A program made the position numbers and the translations under genes. Shown here one piece after another: positions 45,901 to 55,499 of a DNA stretch of 64,000 bases; positions within the stretch are counted from its first letter, which is position 1, and every line of letters starts with the position of its first letter. The notes beneath the pieces were generated by a model. It did not search any database, was not told the DNA's origin, and saw nothing but the letters and a program-made list of their open reading frames with translations. Source of the DNA: CAWJMD01 sp963843835 (GTDB taxonomy: Bacteria; Actinomycetota; Actinomycetes; Actinomycetales; CAWJMD01); NCBI GenBank assembly GCA_963843835.1, contig CAWJMD010000004.1:186001-250000 (forward strand), written 5' to 3'.

Positions 45901-46220
45901 TCCGACTCGGCGACCCCGGAGAGGTCGACCTCCACGAGCTCCGGCACCACTGTGCCCGCCACCACCTGCTGCAGATCCTCGTCGCGGAGCCGGAGCCCTG
46001 TCCGCAGCGCCTCGTGGCGTTCGGTCAGCAGGGCGACGGCCCGCCGCATGTCGTCCGCCTCCAGCGGGACGTGGAGATCCATGGGCAGGTCGACGTTGAA
46101 GACCGGGAACGACGGGGCGACGGAGTGCGCCATCCAGATGCGCTCCTGCCCGAAGGAGGCGCGCACCACCCACTCGTCACCCGGAGCTGCCGGGTCGGTC
46201 TGCGTCTGCTGGCTCGTCAC
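42939..46220 (-). CDS. NRPS module C-A(Ser)-T
   Basis: 1093 residues. Condensation domain with HHSICDG at 151-157, adenylation domain (about 440-940) with serine-type pocket D-V-W-H-I-S-L-I-D-K, and carrier Ser1019 in DLGGHSLLAT, then an acidic tail that may dock the next protein. Condenses an upstream acyl or peptidyl chain with serine. GTG 46220 overlaps the mbtH stop (GTGA); a GTG at 46295 would overlap mbtH extensively and is rejected. Its A and T domains are in the repeat shared with the next module, but the C domain differs. Confidence 0.92.
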   Translation of the reverse strand: MTSQQTQTDPAAPGDEWVVRASFGQERIWMAHSVAPSFPVFNVDLPMDLHVPLEADDMRRAVALLTERHEALRTGLRLRDEDLQQVVAGTVVPELVEVDLSGVAESERGLRLRDELRDFAALPVPVDGFPLWRGQLVRLGADRWVVHLVLHHSICDGTSCRLLYDELKETCRALVERRPPVLPELTVQYADYAVWQREQLTAERERESLDHWRATLAGLPVEHSLPMDHPRPATPDHTTGDVLFDLSEEIVDGVARLSRDLAVTPFSVHLAAWAALVHRLSGATDIAFGVPVAGRDHPETRSVVGMFVNTVVVRVDLAGDPSFSDLCRQVLGTVLDALEHSDLPLQRLVEELAPRRSPAVAPLYQLGFNHIPLTSVGASQGAAVEDLSLELTSRRGRLVFSSALFSSGSVERLAERFVSVLEAVVAGSGVRVSQLPVLGAGEGELVVSGFNATSVAWSGRAGAGSLPVLLGGGVEAAGVDGSGVDGSGVAVLVEDGSFSYRQVHAAANRVAARLAAAGVGAESVVGVCAGRSVELVVALLGVVKAGAAFLPLDPQYPSARLGFMLADTGARVVLTQQDLAGAVSAADASVEVVGLEEVLSGAAAWADWSDAEPGVEVDPDQAAYVIYTSGSTGQPKAVVNTHRGIVNRLAWMQQDLGLTVHDRVLQKTPTSFDVSVWEFFWPLATGAAIVMARPDGHKDPTYLRELIDTAQVTTCHFVPSMLTAFLADLPEQPDPSDRQLPSLTRIICSGEALPPATAATCRDRLPHTSLHNLYGPTEAAIDVTATTVHDTTAVTIGSPVANTRILVLDPHGRPQPIGVTGHLHIAGPQLARGYHARPALTAQAFVPDPYGAPGDRLYATGDLARWRPDGTLDYLGRTDHQVKLRGQRIELGEIETTLRNQPGVTDAAVILREDTPGDQRLTAYITGTADPTTTRTALTTHLPEHLVPTTIVTLPHLPTTPNGKLDRTALPRPTTPTTTHTTPPRTPTEHLIATTWADVLHTTTPLSAHDNFFDLGGHSLLATRAAGRLSHALELRIPLGVFFAHQTVEAMAREVERLLLEELVELETDGAAADPSDSPTPCAPSTDPGARTP
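43152..45029 (-). repeat. Copy 2 of the 1878-bp direct repeat
   Basis: Corresponds to residues about 398-1023 of the C-A-T module. The partner is 39745-41622. The block is in different absolute frames in the two genes because the genes overlap by ATGA. The coding strand from about 43200 to 43470 is unusually CA-rich (Thr/His/Pro codons in the A-T linker), unlike neighbouring genes. Confidence 0.93.
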
Positions 46221-46414
46221 CCGCGGCCGGCCATCCGCTCCCGCAGGCTGCGGGGCCGCATGTCCGTCCATACCGACTCGATGTGGGCCAGGCACGACTC
46301 CCGGCTGGCCGGCTCACCGTCGGCGTACCAACCGGGGGGGAGGGGGCGCCTCGCGGGCCACACGGAGTACTGGTCCTCGTCGTTGCGCACGGCCAGCCAC
46401 AGCTCGTCGTCCAT
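46217..46414 (-). CDS. MbtH-family NRPS accessory protein
   Basis: 65 residues, standard size. Signature residues NDEDQYSVWPARRPLPPGW and WTDMRPRSLRERM. MbtH proteins bind adenylation domains and are needed for their folding or activity. Here the gene sits directly upstream of the two serine modules and overlaps the first by GTGA, so these A domains are the likely clients. ATG 46414 preceded by GAGAGAGGA. Start lies 14 bases from the PKS stop. Confidence 0.95.
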   Translation of the reverse strand: MDDELWLAVRNDEDQYSVWPARRPLPPGWYADGEPASRESCLAHIESVWTDMRPRSLRERMAGRG

Positions 46415-46428
46415 CGTGGTCCTCTCTC

Positions 46429-49400
46429 TCAGCGGTCGGCCGGGGCGGGACGGTCGAGCCGGCGGATGCTGCCCGCCGGAACGGTCACCGACGGCGTCAC
46501 GCGGTCTGCGGTGCGGTGGTCCGGCGCAGGGACCGGGTCGGCGGGGGATGCCGCGCCGTTCCCGGACGCCGTCTCCGGGTCGGACTCCTCACTCTGCTTC
46601 GCCTGGTCCGCGAGGGACTGGGCCCGCTCAGCGACCCCGGCGACGGTCGGCACCTCGAACAGCACCCGCATCGGCAGGCGCACCCCGAGGGCCGTGCGCA
46701 TCCGCGCGATCAGCTGTACCGCGACCAACGAGTTGCCGCCGAGGTCGAAGAAGTTGTCGTCGGGTCCGACCTCGTCGACGCCGAGCACGTCCTGCCAGAT
46801 CGACGTGAGGACACCGACGACGCCCGTCTCCGTACCCTCGGCCCCCGCCGGGGGGTTCGCCGCATCCTCGCCCGTGACGCCGGCGGCCGCCCTCCCCGCG
46901 AAGACCCGCTCGCGGTGGACCAGCTCGGCCATGGGTGTGACCGAGTAGGCGACCTGGTGACCGACGTCGTTGCGGAGCAGCGTGGCCAGCGCGGCGGTCC
47001 CCTCGGCCACGGAGATCCCTTGTCCGAGCTTGTTCGTCGAGGCGGGCACCTTCCTCGGCGCCTCGATGGCGTCGCCCGCCGCGGCCCGGTCGATCCGGCG
47101 CAGCACGAACTCGGTGACCTCGACGATCACCGCGCCGTCCTCGGCAATCAGGGTCAGATCCGCCGAGATCACCTCCGTCCCACCGGAGTCACGGAAGCGC
47201 AGGTGGCTGTAGAAGGAGCTCGGGAGCGAGCGGTGCATGCGGAGACCGCCGTAACCCAGGGGCAGGTAGGCCTCGCCGCCCCGCCCGCTGCCGAACGAGG
47301 TGGCGACGTCCAGCAGGGCCGGGTGCAGGTGCCACGACGCCAGGTCGTCGCTCCCACCGTCAGCGGCCCGCACCAGCGCGAGCTCCTCGCCGTCGCCGCG
47401 CCACACCCGGCTGAGAGCATCCCACCGCCTGCCGAACGTGACCACGCTGCGATCGGGGTCCTGCGGTTCCTCGGCAGGCGCCTCCCGCAGCCGGTCGGTC
47501 AACGTCCCGACGTCGACGGACCTCGGGTCGCGGGTCACCCTTCGGGCTTGGGCGCGTGTGTGCTCGACCGGGCCCGTGTCCGCGTCGCCCACGAGGACGA
47601 GATCGAGCCCCTCGGCGTCCTCGGTGACCTCGATGCGCAGGGGGAGCGTCGAGTCGTCGGGCACCGCGACCGGGGACAGGAACGTGACGTCGCCGAGCAG
47701 GACGTCGCCGTCCCCTTCGAGGACGGCCTCGGCCGCTGCTATGAGCAGCTCGAGCTGGCCCGTTCCCGGCAGCACGGGGACACCGGCGATGCGGTGCTCG
47801 TCGAGCACCCACTGCCTCGCCGGGTCGAGCAGGCCGCGAACGGTCCAGCCGTCGCCCCGCCGTGACACGGCCGTCAGCACCGGGTGGTCGACCGGGGTGC
47901 TCTGCACAAGGGACCAGGGCTCGGCCGGCGCGGTCTCGACGGCCATGCCGACCTCGTCCCAGGCACCCCACCCGACCGAGACCACGCGGGCCCGCCACCC
48001 GCCGGCCGCTGCCGCGGCGTCGAGGTAGGCGTTGGCGCCGCAGTAGTCGACCTGGCCGACGCCCCCGCTGACGGCGGTGACCGAGGAGCACAGCACGACC
48101 ACGCCGAGGTCGGCGTCGCCGAACGCCTCCTGGAGCGCGCGGGTGCCGGCGATCTTCGGCTCCATCACGCGCCACGCCTCGTCGGCGTCCTTGACCGCGA
48201 TCATCCCCCCGCCCGGTAGACCTGCGGCATGGACGATCCCGTCCAGCCCTCCCCACTGCTCCTCGAGGTTCGCGCGGACCTCCCGCAGCGCCGCCACGTC
48301 GCTGACGTCGGCGGCGACCACCCGCACGTCGCAGCCGGCTGCCCGCATCCGCTCGGCCGAGTCGGCCACGCGAGTGGCCCGACGGCCCCCGGAGTCCTCA
48401 GGCAGCCGCCGACTCAGCAGGGCGATCCGGCGGGCGCCCCGACGAGCCAGGTCCTCGGCGACGCTGATGCCGATCCCGCCGGTGCCACCGGTGACCAGGT
48501 ATCGCTCCCCGGTGCCCAGGGCGTCCTCGCCCGACACGGCCGGGTCGTCCCAGCCCGCCCAGCGCCGGACCCAACGGCGACCGCCTCGAAGGGCGAGCAG
48601 GGGGTCGGCCTCGGCGTCCGGCCGGCGTCGCAGCTCGGCCACGACGTCGCCCACGTCGACCGGACCGTCGGCCAGGTCGACCTGTCGGAGCGTGAGTCCA
48701 GGCACCTCCAGCGGGGCCACGCGCACCACCCCTGCCACGGAGGCATGTGCCGGGTACACCGGCTCGCCACCCAGCACGTCCTGAGTCGCACGGGTCACGA
48801 CAGCCATGTCGACTGCGTGCTCGCCCGGCAGCTCGGCCCACGCCTGCACGAGGTCGAGCAGGCTGAAGAACCCCGACCGCTGCTCGTCGCGGGCGGTGGC
48901 CGCTGCGCCCGGCTCACCGGTGGCCCCGGCACGGGAGAGCGACCAGGCGTGCACCACGCGATCCGGCAGCACGTCGTTGTCGACGCACCAGGCCAGCACG
49001 GCCTCGATGTCGCCGCGCTCGCCCGGCCGTGCCACGCAGTCCCGGCCGGTGGTCGGCGAGTCGTCGCCGATGCGCACGGCGACGACCTCCGATGTCGCGT
49101 CCCGGAGCGCCTGCACGATCTCCTCGCCGACCTCGTCGCCCACCAGGACCAGCCACCGTCCACCTGGGTCGACGGCCGTCGGCGGCAGCTGCGACCACAT
49201 CGGCAGCTCGAAGCCTGGCCCACCGGAACGGTCGGCCTCCGGCGCGGACCTAGCACGCTCTGAGATCGTTTGCACGGCAACGGGCTTCGGGTCCACCCAG
49301 CACCGTGTGCGCTGGTACGCGTACCCGGGCAGCCTCACGCGTCCGCCCAGTGTGGTGGGTGTGACGGGGACGCCTTGGGTCCACAGGGCCCCGGCGGCCC

Positions 49401-51981
49401 CGAGCACGACCTGGCGGTCGGAGGCCTTCTCATCCGGTCCGGGGAGGCTGTACAGGGGGCGCACCCCCCGGGCGAGCTGGATGCGGGCCAGGTTGCCGAG
49501 CTGCTGGCCCGGTCCGCACTCCAGCAGGCGGTAGTCGCCGTCGGCCAGCAAGGTCGCGACGCAGTCGCCGTACCGGACCGGCTCCCGCAGGTGGCGCGCC
49601 CAGTACGCCGGGTCGCACGCCTGCTCAGTGGTCATCCAGGTGCCGGTGACGTTCGACATCAGCCGAGCCTGCGGGGCTGCGGGGCGGGCCGCCTCGACGA
49701 GCTTCTCGAAGGGCCCGACCACTGGGTCCATCATCGCCGAGTGGAACGCGTGCGACGTCTTGAGCTGCTTGCACCCCACGCCCTCGTCGCGCAGCAGCTC
49801 CGCCAGCGTCCCGATGGCGTCCAGGGGTCCGGCCACCACGCAGGTGCCGGGCCCGTTGACGGTCGCGATCCCCACGTCCGTGCGGCCGAGCTGCGCGAGC
49901 CGGGCGACCATCTCGTCCTCGTCCGCGGTCACGGCGAGCATCCCGCCCGCCGGCATGGACTGCATCAGCACGCCGCGCGCGGTGACCAGGCGCAGTGCTG
50001 CCGGAAGCGTGAACACACCCGCCAACGTGGCGGCGACGTACTCCCCGATGGAGTGGCCGATCATGGCGTCCGGACGAACACCCCAGCTCTCCCAGAGCCG
50101 CGCCAGCCCGTACTCGACGCTGAAGAGCGCCGGCTGCGTGTACTCGGTGCGGCGCAGCCGCTCGTCCGCCGCTCCACGGTCCTCGGGACCCGCGAGGACG
50201 AGGCTTCGCAGGTCGACGTCCAGGTGCCCGGACAGCTGGGTGATGCACTCGTCGAAGGCGTCCCGGAAGGCCGCCTCCTGGTCGTACAGCTCCCGTCCCA
50301 TGCCGGCGTACTGAGAACCCTGGCCGGAGAACAGCATCGCTACCGGGGGCGGGTTGCCTGCGACGGAGACGGGGGTCTTGCGGTCGCGTAGCGCTCGGGC
50401 GGCCTCGACGTGGTCGCGCGCGACGACCGCCATGCGGTGGGGGTACTGCGTGCGACCGGTGCGCAGCGTCGCCTCGACGTCGATGAGGGCCACGTCGGTG
50501 TCCCGCTCGAGGTGGTCGGCCAGTCGCTGGGCGCCATCGGCGAGGGCCTGGGGGTCGGCGGCGGAGAGCTGCAGCAGGTGCGCCTCCGCTCGCGGTGTGG
50601 TGTCGCGTGCCTGGGGGGCGGGACGGCGGGCGAGCACCGGGGCCTCCTCGAGGATCACGTGGGCGTTGGTGCCGCCGATCCCGAACGAGCTCACCGCGGC
50701 CCGGCGGGGCTCGTCGCCGCGCCGCCAGGCCGTGAGGGTCGTGGCCACGTAGAACGGGGATCTCTCGAAGTCGATCGCCGGGTTGGGGCTGGAGTAGTTG
50801 ATGGTCGGCGGGATCATCCCGTGCTCGAGGCTGAGGACGGTCTTGATCAGCCCCACGACGCCGGCAGCCTGGCTGAGGTGGCCGAAGTTGGACTTGACCG
50901 AACCGACCGCGCACCAGCCCGTGTCGTCGCTCGTGCTGCCGTAGACCCCGCTCAGCGCCTGGATCTCGATCGGGTCGCCGAGGGCCGTCCCGGTGCCGTG
51001 CGCCTCGACGTACGAGATCGTGCGGGCGTCGACCCCCGCGACGCCGAGCGCCTGCTTCACGGCGGCGGACTGCCCCCGGACGCTCGGGGCCGAGAAGCCG
51101 ACCTTGTCCGACCCGTCGTTGTTCACCGCGTCACCGAGGATGACGGCCCGCACGGGGTCGCCGTCGGCGATGGCGTCCGAGAGGCGCTTGAGGGTCACCA
51201 CCCCCACGCCGCTTCCCCAGATGGTGCCGTCCGCGAGGGCGTCGAAGGGCCGGCAGTGGCCGTCCCCCGACGTGAAGCCCGGGGAGCTGCGGTAGCCCTT
51301 CTCGAGCGGCAGCTCGACGCAGACGCCACCGGCGAGCGCCATGTCGCACTCGCCGGACCGCAGGGCCTCGCAGGCAAGGTGCACGGCGACCAGCGACGTG
51401 GAGCAGGCGGTGTGCACGGTCATGGCGGGCCCGGTGAGGTTCAGCCGGTAGGAGACGGTCGTCGCGATGTAGTCGGGGTTGTTGCCGACCGACAGCCCGA
51501 GCTCGCCGGCACCGTCCGCGACCTGTGGGTTCTGGCGCAGGTTGCTCCACTGGTAGACCGCCGGAGCCGACCCGCCGAAGACCGCGATGTCTCCCTGGTA
51601 GCGCGCAGGGTCGCAGCCGGCGTCGACGAGGGCGGCGTGGCACTGCTCGAGGAACAGCCGCTGCTGCGGGTCGGCCAGCTCGGCCTCGCGCGGGCTCATC
51701 CCGAACAGCGTCGGGTCGAACTCCTGGGCTCCCTGCAGGACGGGGGTGGCACGCACGAAGTCGGGGTCGTCGACCTCCCACTCGTCCGCCCCGTTCACGA
51801 GCTGGTGCGCACGGTCGAAGAAGGTGATGGTCTCGGTGCCGTCCACGAGGTTGGACCAGAAGGTCTCGAGGTCGTCGGCACCCGGCACGCGGGCGGCCAT
51901 CCCGACGACGGCGACCGCCTCGGGGTGCAGGTCGGGCACCGCGTCGGTGCCTGCGGGTCCAGTGGAGTCCTGACGGGTCAT
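46429..51981 (-). CDS. Type I polyketide synthase KS-AT-KR-DH-ACP
   Basis: 1850 residues. KS (about 22-445): Cys193 in HTACSTSLVAVH, EAHGTGT, KSNFGH. AT (about 560-850): Ser644 in GHSIGEY, with HAFH (about 743), the malonyl-CoA marker. KR: structural half then VTGGTGGIG (about 1160) and SSVTAVSGG plus VDYCGANAY, so a catalytic Tyr is present. DH: HRIAGVPVLP (about 1393) and HPALLDVATSF (about 1555; Asp kept, usual Gln/His replaced by Ser). ACP Ser1751 in DLGGNSLVAV. KR precedes DH, the reverse of the usual modular order. Predicted to add malonate and reduce and dehydrate to an enoyl unit. ATG 51981 is eight bases after the NRPS stop. Confidence 0.88.
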   Translation of the reverse strand: MTRQDSTGPAGTDAVPDLHPEAVAVVGMAARVPGADDLETFWSNLVDGTETITFFDRAHQLVNGADEWEVDDPDFVRATPVLQGAQEFDPTLFGMSPREAELADPQQRLFLEQCHAALVDAGCDPARYQGDIAVFGGSAPAVYQWSNLRQNPQVADGAGELGLSVGNNPDYIATTVSYRLNLTGPAMTVHTACSTSLVAVHLACEALRSGECDMALAGGVCVELPLEKGYRSSPGFTSGDGHCRPFDALADGTIWGSGVGVVTLKRLSDAIADGDPVRAVILGDAVNNDGSDKVGFSAPSVRGQSAAVKQALGVAGVDARTISYVEAHGTGTALGDPIEIQALSGVYGSTSDDTGWCAVGSVKSNFGHLSQAAGVVGLIKTVLSLEHGMIPPTINYSSPNPAIDFERSPFYVATTLTAWRRGDEPRRAAVSSFGIGGTNAHVILEEAPVLARRPAPQARDTTPRAEAHLLQLSAADPQALADGAQRLADHLERDTDVALIDVEATLRTGRTQYPHRMAVVARDHVEAARALRDRKTPVSVAGNPPPVAMLFSGQGSQYAGMGRELYDQEAAFRDAFDECITQLSGHLDVDLRSLVLAGPEDRGAADERLRRTEYTQPALFSVEYGLARLWESWGVRPDAMIGHSIGEYVAATLAGVFTLPAALRLVTARGVLMQSMPAGGMLAVTADEDEMVARLAQLGRTDVGIATVNGPGTCVVAGPLDAIGTLAELLRDEGVGCKQLKTSHAFHSAMMDPVVGPFEKLVEAARPAAPQARLMSNVTGTWMTTEQACDPAYWARHLREPVRYGDCVATLLADGDYRLLECGPGQQLGNLARIQLARGVRPLYSLPGPDEKASDRQVVLGAAGALWTQGVPVTPTTLGGRVRLPGYAYQRTRCWVDPKPVAVQTISERARSAPEADRSGGPGFELPMWSQLPPTAVDPGGRWLVLVGDEVGEEIVQALRDATSEVVAVRIGDDSPTTGRDCVARPGERGDIEAVLAWCVDNDVLPDRVVHAWSLSRAGATGEPGAAATARDEQRSGFFSLLDLVQAWAELPGEHAVDMAVVTRATQDVLGGEPVYPAHASVAGVVRVAPLEVPGLTLRQVDLADGPVDVGDVVAELRRRPDAEADPLLALRGGRRWVRRWAGWDDPAVSGEDALGTGERYLVTGGTGGIGISVAEDLARRGARRIALLSRRLPEDSGGRRATRVADSAERMRAAGCDVRVVAADVSDVAALREVRANLEEQWGGLDGIVHAAGLPGGGMIAVKDADEAWRVMEPKIAGTRALQEAFGDADLGVVVLCSSVTAVSGGVGQVDYCGANAYLDAAAAAGGWRARVVSVGWGAWDEVGMAVETAPAEPWSLVQSTPVDHPVLTAVSRRGDGWTVRGLLDPARQWVLDEHRIAGVPVLPGTGQLELLIAAAEAVLEGDGDVLLGDVTFLSPVAVPDDSTLPLRIEVTEDAEGLDLVLVGDADTGPVEHTRAQARRVTRDPRSVDVGTLTDRLREAPAEEPQDPDRSVVTFGRRWDALSRVWRGDGEELALVRAADGGSDDLASWHLHPALLDVATSFGSGRGGEAYLPLGYGGLRMHRSLPSSFYSHLRFRDSGGTEVISADLTLIAEDGAVIVEVTEFVLRRIDRAAAGDAIEAPRKVPASTNKLGQGISVAEGTAALATLLRNDVGHQVAYSVTPMAELVHRERVFAGRAAAGVTGEDAANPPAGAEGTETGVVGVLTSIWQDVLGVDEVGPDDNFFDLGGNSLVAVQLIARMRTALGVRLPMRVLFEVPTVAGVAERAQSLADQAKQSEESDPETASGNGAASPADPVPAPDHRTADRVTPSVTVPAGSIRRLDRPAPADR

Positions 51982-51988
51982 CTCGTCG

Positions 51989-54900
51989 TCATCCGATCTC
52001 TCGTTGTGCGGTGTGGCCGCGGTGCTCTGCAAGGGCTCGGCGCTGCCTGCGCGCCGCGACGCGGGCCTGGCCCCGGTCCACGGTGGGCGTCGTGCGGTCG
52101 GTGCCGTCGAGGTGCGCCGCCAGGCTGCGGACGGTCGGGAAGCGGAAGAGGTCGACCAGGGGGACCGGGACGCCGAGCCGCTCCCGCAGACCGGCCTGCA
52201 CTCCCAGGGCGGCCAGCGAGGTGCCGCCGAGGTCGAAGAAGTTGTCGGTGACGCCCACCTGCCGGGCGAGCACCTCGCTCCACACGGCCGCCACCTCGGC
52301 CTCCCGAGGCGTCCCAGGCGCCTCCCGGTGTCCGACCACCTGGGCAGCGATCGGGTCCACCGACTGGCGCCGGCCCGTCCGCAGTGTCGCGACGTCGACC
52401 CAGACATCGCGCATGGGGGCCTGGGGGTTGGCGCAGAGGCCGCTGAGGAGGTCGCGGTAGGCGTCCACGAAGCGCTCCATGCGCACGCGGTCGAACAGGT
52501 CGGGGTTGTACACGACCTCGAGGAGGTAGCAGGCCCCTCGGGCAGCCACGTACACGGTCAGGTCGAAGGGGGAGCCGGGCGGCCGGTCGTCGAGTCGCCG
52601 GTCCACGACCCCGGGCAGGTCGAGACCGGCCTCTGGGAAGGTGAAGGCGTTGAACAGCACCTGTACGAGGGGCTGTCGGGCGGGGGAACGTCGCAGGCCG
52701 AGCGCCGCGACGACGTTCTCCAGAGATGCACTGGGGTGCGCCAGCGCCTCGGTCACCCCCGCGGCGCGGTCGCGCACCGCTCGTGTGAACGTGCGGCCCC
52801 CCGCGTCCCGGAAGCGCACCGGCATCACGTCGACGAAGAAGCCGAGGAGGTCCCAGAACGCCTCGTGCCTGCGGTCCGCGACGGGCATGCCGATGACGAG
52901 GTCGTCCTGGCCGCAGACGCGGTGGCACAGCTCGCCGAGCGCCGTCAGGAAGAGGGCAGGAGCGCCCACGGCCCAGGTCGACGCCAGCTCGTCGACAAGA
53001 TGCCGTTCGGTCGAGCCGATCCAGGTGGCGACCCGCGCGCCGCGGTACGTCTGCACCGCAGGCCGCGGCCGGTCGGTCGGCAGGTCCGTGAACTCCGACG
53101 CCCCCGTCAGCTCCTCGACCCACCACCGCAGGTCGTCGGGGCCGCGCGCCGCGTCGCGGTGCCGCTTCCAGACGACGTAGTCGGCGAACGTCACTGCTGG
53201 GCGGGCAAGGTCGCTGCCCTCACCGGACACCACGGCCCGGTAGGCGCTGGCCAGGTCCTCCAGCAGGGGACGCTCGGACCAGCCGTCGAAGACCGCGTGG
53301 TGGAACGTCAGAGCCAGCACGTGCGCGTCCGGGCCCGTCCGGAACAGCGACGCCGCCCACAGCGGCCCGCGCGTCAGGTCGAACCGCCGGGACGACTGGG
53401 CGCGCAGCCCGTCCTCGAGACCGGTGCCGCCCGGTACCTCGTGCACGGCGACCGGGACGGTGGTTCCTGCCGGCGCGACGTCGACGGCACCCAGACCGTC
53501 GTCGGTCTCCCGGATGCGCCAGCGCAGCACCTCGTGACGGTCCTGCACGGCAGCCAGCGCCACCGCGAGAGCTGCCACGTCGAGGGGTCCGGTGAGCTCG
53601 CGCTGCACGTCGATGTTGTAGGCGGACGTGTCGTCGGCGAGCCGGTCGAGGAACCACAGACGGCGCTGTGCGTCCGAGAGCTCGGGGGACGACCCCGTGG
53701 GCAGCACGTCACCCCGGTCCTCGGGGGCTTCCCGCACGCGACCGGCGAGCCCGGCGACGGTGCGTCCCCGGTAGACGTCCTCGACGGAGACGTCGCGCCC
53801 CGCACGGTCTCGGAGCAGCGCGGCCAGCTGCATGGCCGCGACCGAGTGACCGCCGAGGTCGAAGAAGTCGGCGTCGGCTCCCTCGACCGGGGTGTGCAGG
53901 ACGTCCGCCATCGCTGCTGCGACAGCCGACTCCAGGGAACCACCGGCGAGGACGGTCTGCTCGGCCATCGAGGAGGCCGCGACCTGGTCGGACTCCCGCT
54001 TCTCGATGAGGGTGAGGAGCGCGTCGCGGTCGATCTTCCCGGAGGCCGTCAGCGGCAGGACGTCGAGCCAGTGGACGGCGGACGGCACCATGGCCGCCGG
54101 AAGGCGCCCGGTGCACCATGCCTGCAGGTCAGGCGCCGGGTCGGCGGCCGGGCTGCAGAACGCGACGAGCCGGTGTGTGGTTGTGGCTCCCGGCACCGCG
54201 ACAGCCTCGACCGCGGCGCCGCCCACCAGGGGGTGCGCCGCCAGCGTGGCCTCCACCTCGCCGGGTTCCACCCGCTGTCCGCGGATCTTGACCTGCCGGT
54301 CCATGCGACCCAGGAACGTGAGCCGCCCGTCCGGTCTTTCCACCACCAGGTCGCCGGTGCGGTACAGGCGTTCCCCTGGGGCGCACGTGAGGTGGTCCGG
54401 CACGAAGCGCTCGGCCGTGGCTGCCGGCTCACCGACGTACCCTCGGGCCACCGCGGAGCCGCCGATCAGGAGCTCGCCCGCAGAGCCGGCCGGGACCGGG
54501 TCCAGGTCGGGGTTGACCACGAAGACCGATGTCCCGCAGAGGGGTACACCGATCGGTACCGCGCCCGATGACGTGCCGTCGGCCTCGTGCACGATGGACG
54601 TGACAGCCGTCTCGGTGGTGCCGTAGGCGTTGAGGACGCGTCGTCCGTGACGGTGTGGCGTCGCCCACCGGCGGATCTGCTCGGGTGTGGGCGACTCCGA
54701 CCCGGTCACGAGGGTGCGGATGCTGGGCACCGCAACCGGATCGACGAGGCCCAGGAGGGCCACCGGGAGATTCACGACATCGACGGAGTGGCGGCGTACG
54801 AGCTCCTCGAGACGTCGAGGATCCGACCGCTCAGCCTCGTCGGCGACGACGACGGTCGCACCGCACGACAGAGGCAGCAGGATCTCCTCGACCGACACGT

Positions 54901-55499
54901 CGAACCCGAACGACGCGAAGGCGAGACAGGTACTGCGTTGGTCGACGCCGACGACGGTGCCCATCCCGTCGAGGAAGGCCGCCAGTGCCCCGTGCTCGAC
55001 CACCACCGCCTTGGGGGTGCCGGTCGTGCCGGAAGTGCAGAAGGCGTAGGCGGCACCGGCCGGATGCACGGCGCCTGGCGCCCGGAAGCTCGGCCGTGCC
55101 CGAGTGCCTGTCGGTGTCGCCCAACCTCAGTGACGGCATCGACAGATCGACGGACCCGGTGGCGTCGTCGACCACGACGAGAGCGACACCGGCTGCGGCG
55201 CAGACGGCGTCACGACGGTGGGCAGGCCACGCCGGGTCGAGCGGGACCAGCATCGCGCCGGTGCTCAGCACACCGAGCCACGCGGCCGCCACCCGGGTCG
55301 TGCGGGACAGGAGGACCCCGACTCCGACCTCGGGTCCGGCACCCAGCGCCGACAGCCGTCTCGCCAGGACCGCCGCCTGGGCGGCCATCTCGCCGTACGT
55401 CACCTCGACGTCGCGCTGGCTCACAGCGACGGCCCCGGGCGCCTGCGCGGCCCTGGTTGCGATGCGGGTCACCACGTCGGTGAGCTGTGTCGTGGTCAT
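51989..55499 (-). CDS. NRPS A-T-C-T, interrupted by one frameshift in the adenylation domain
   Basis: Starts at ATG 55499 (MTTTQLTDVV). The first part of the A domain reads to about 55077, then continuity is only found one base over, from VHPAGAAYAFCTSGTTG at 55069. The junction is GGCGCC-T-GGCGCC on the + strand (55070-55082); removing the single T restores one frame. Downstream: NAYGTTETAV, ASGKIDRD, carrier FFDLGGHSVAAMQ, condensation HHAVFDG, second carrier FFDLGGTSLAALG. Pocket reads D-V-E-N-V-G-A-V-T-K, not assigned (Glu hints at a polar or basic residue). The second carrier has no own A domain. Sequencing error is the simplest cause; a true null would break the pathway. Confidence 0.8.

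Noticed and set aside
44073..46808. A 911-residue plus-strand open frame across the NRPS/mbtH region
   Set aside because: Antisense shadow of GC-rich genes; composition lacks any domain and the opposite strand has clear NRPS and MbtH motifs.
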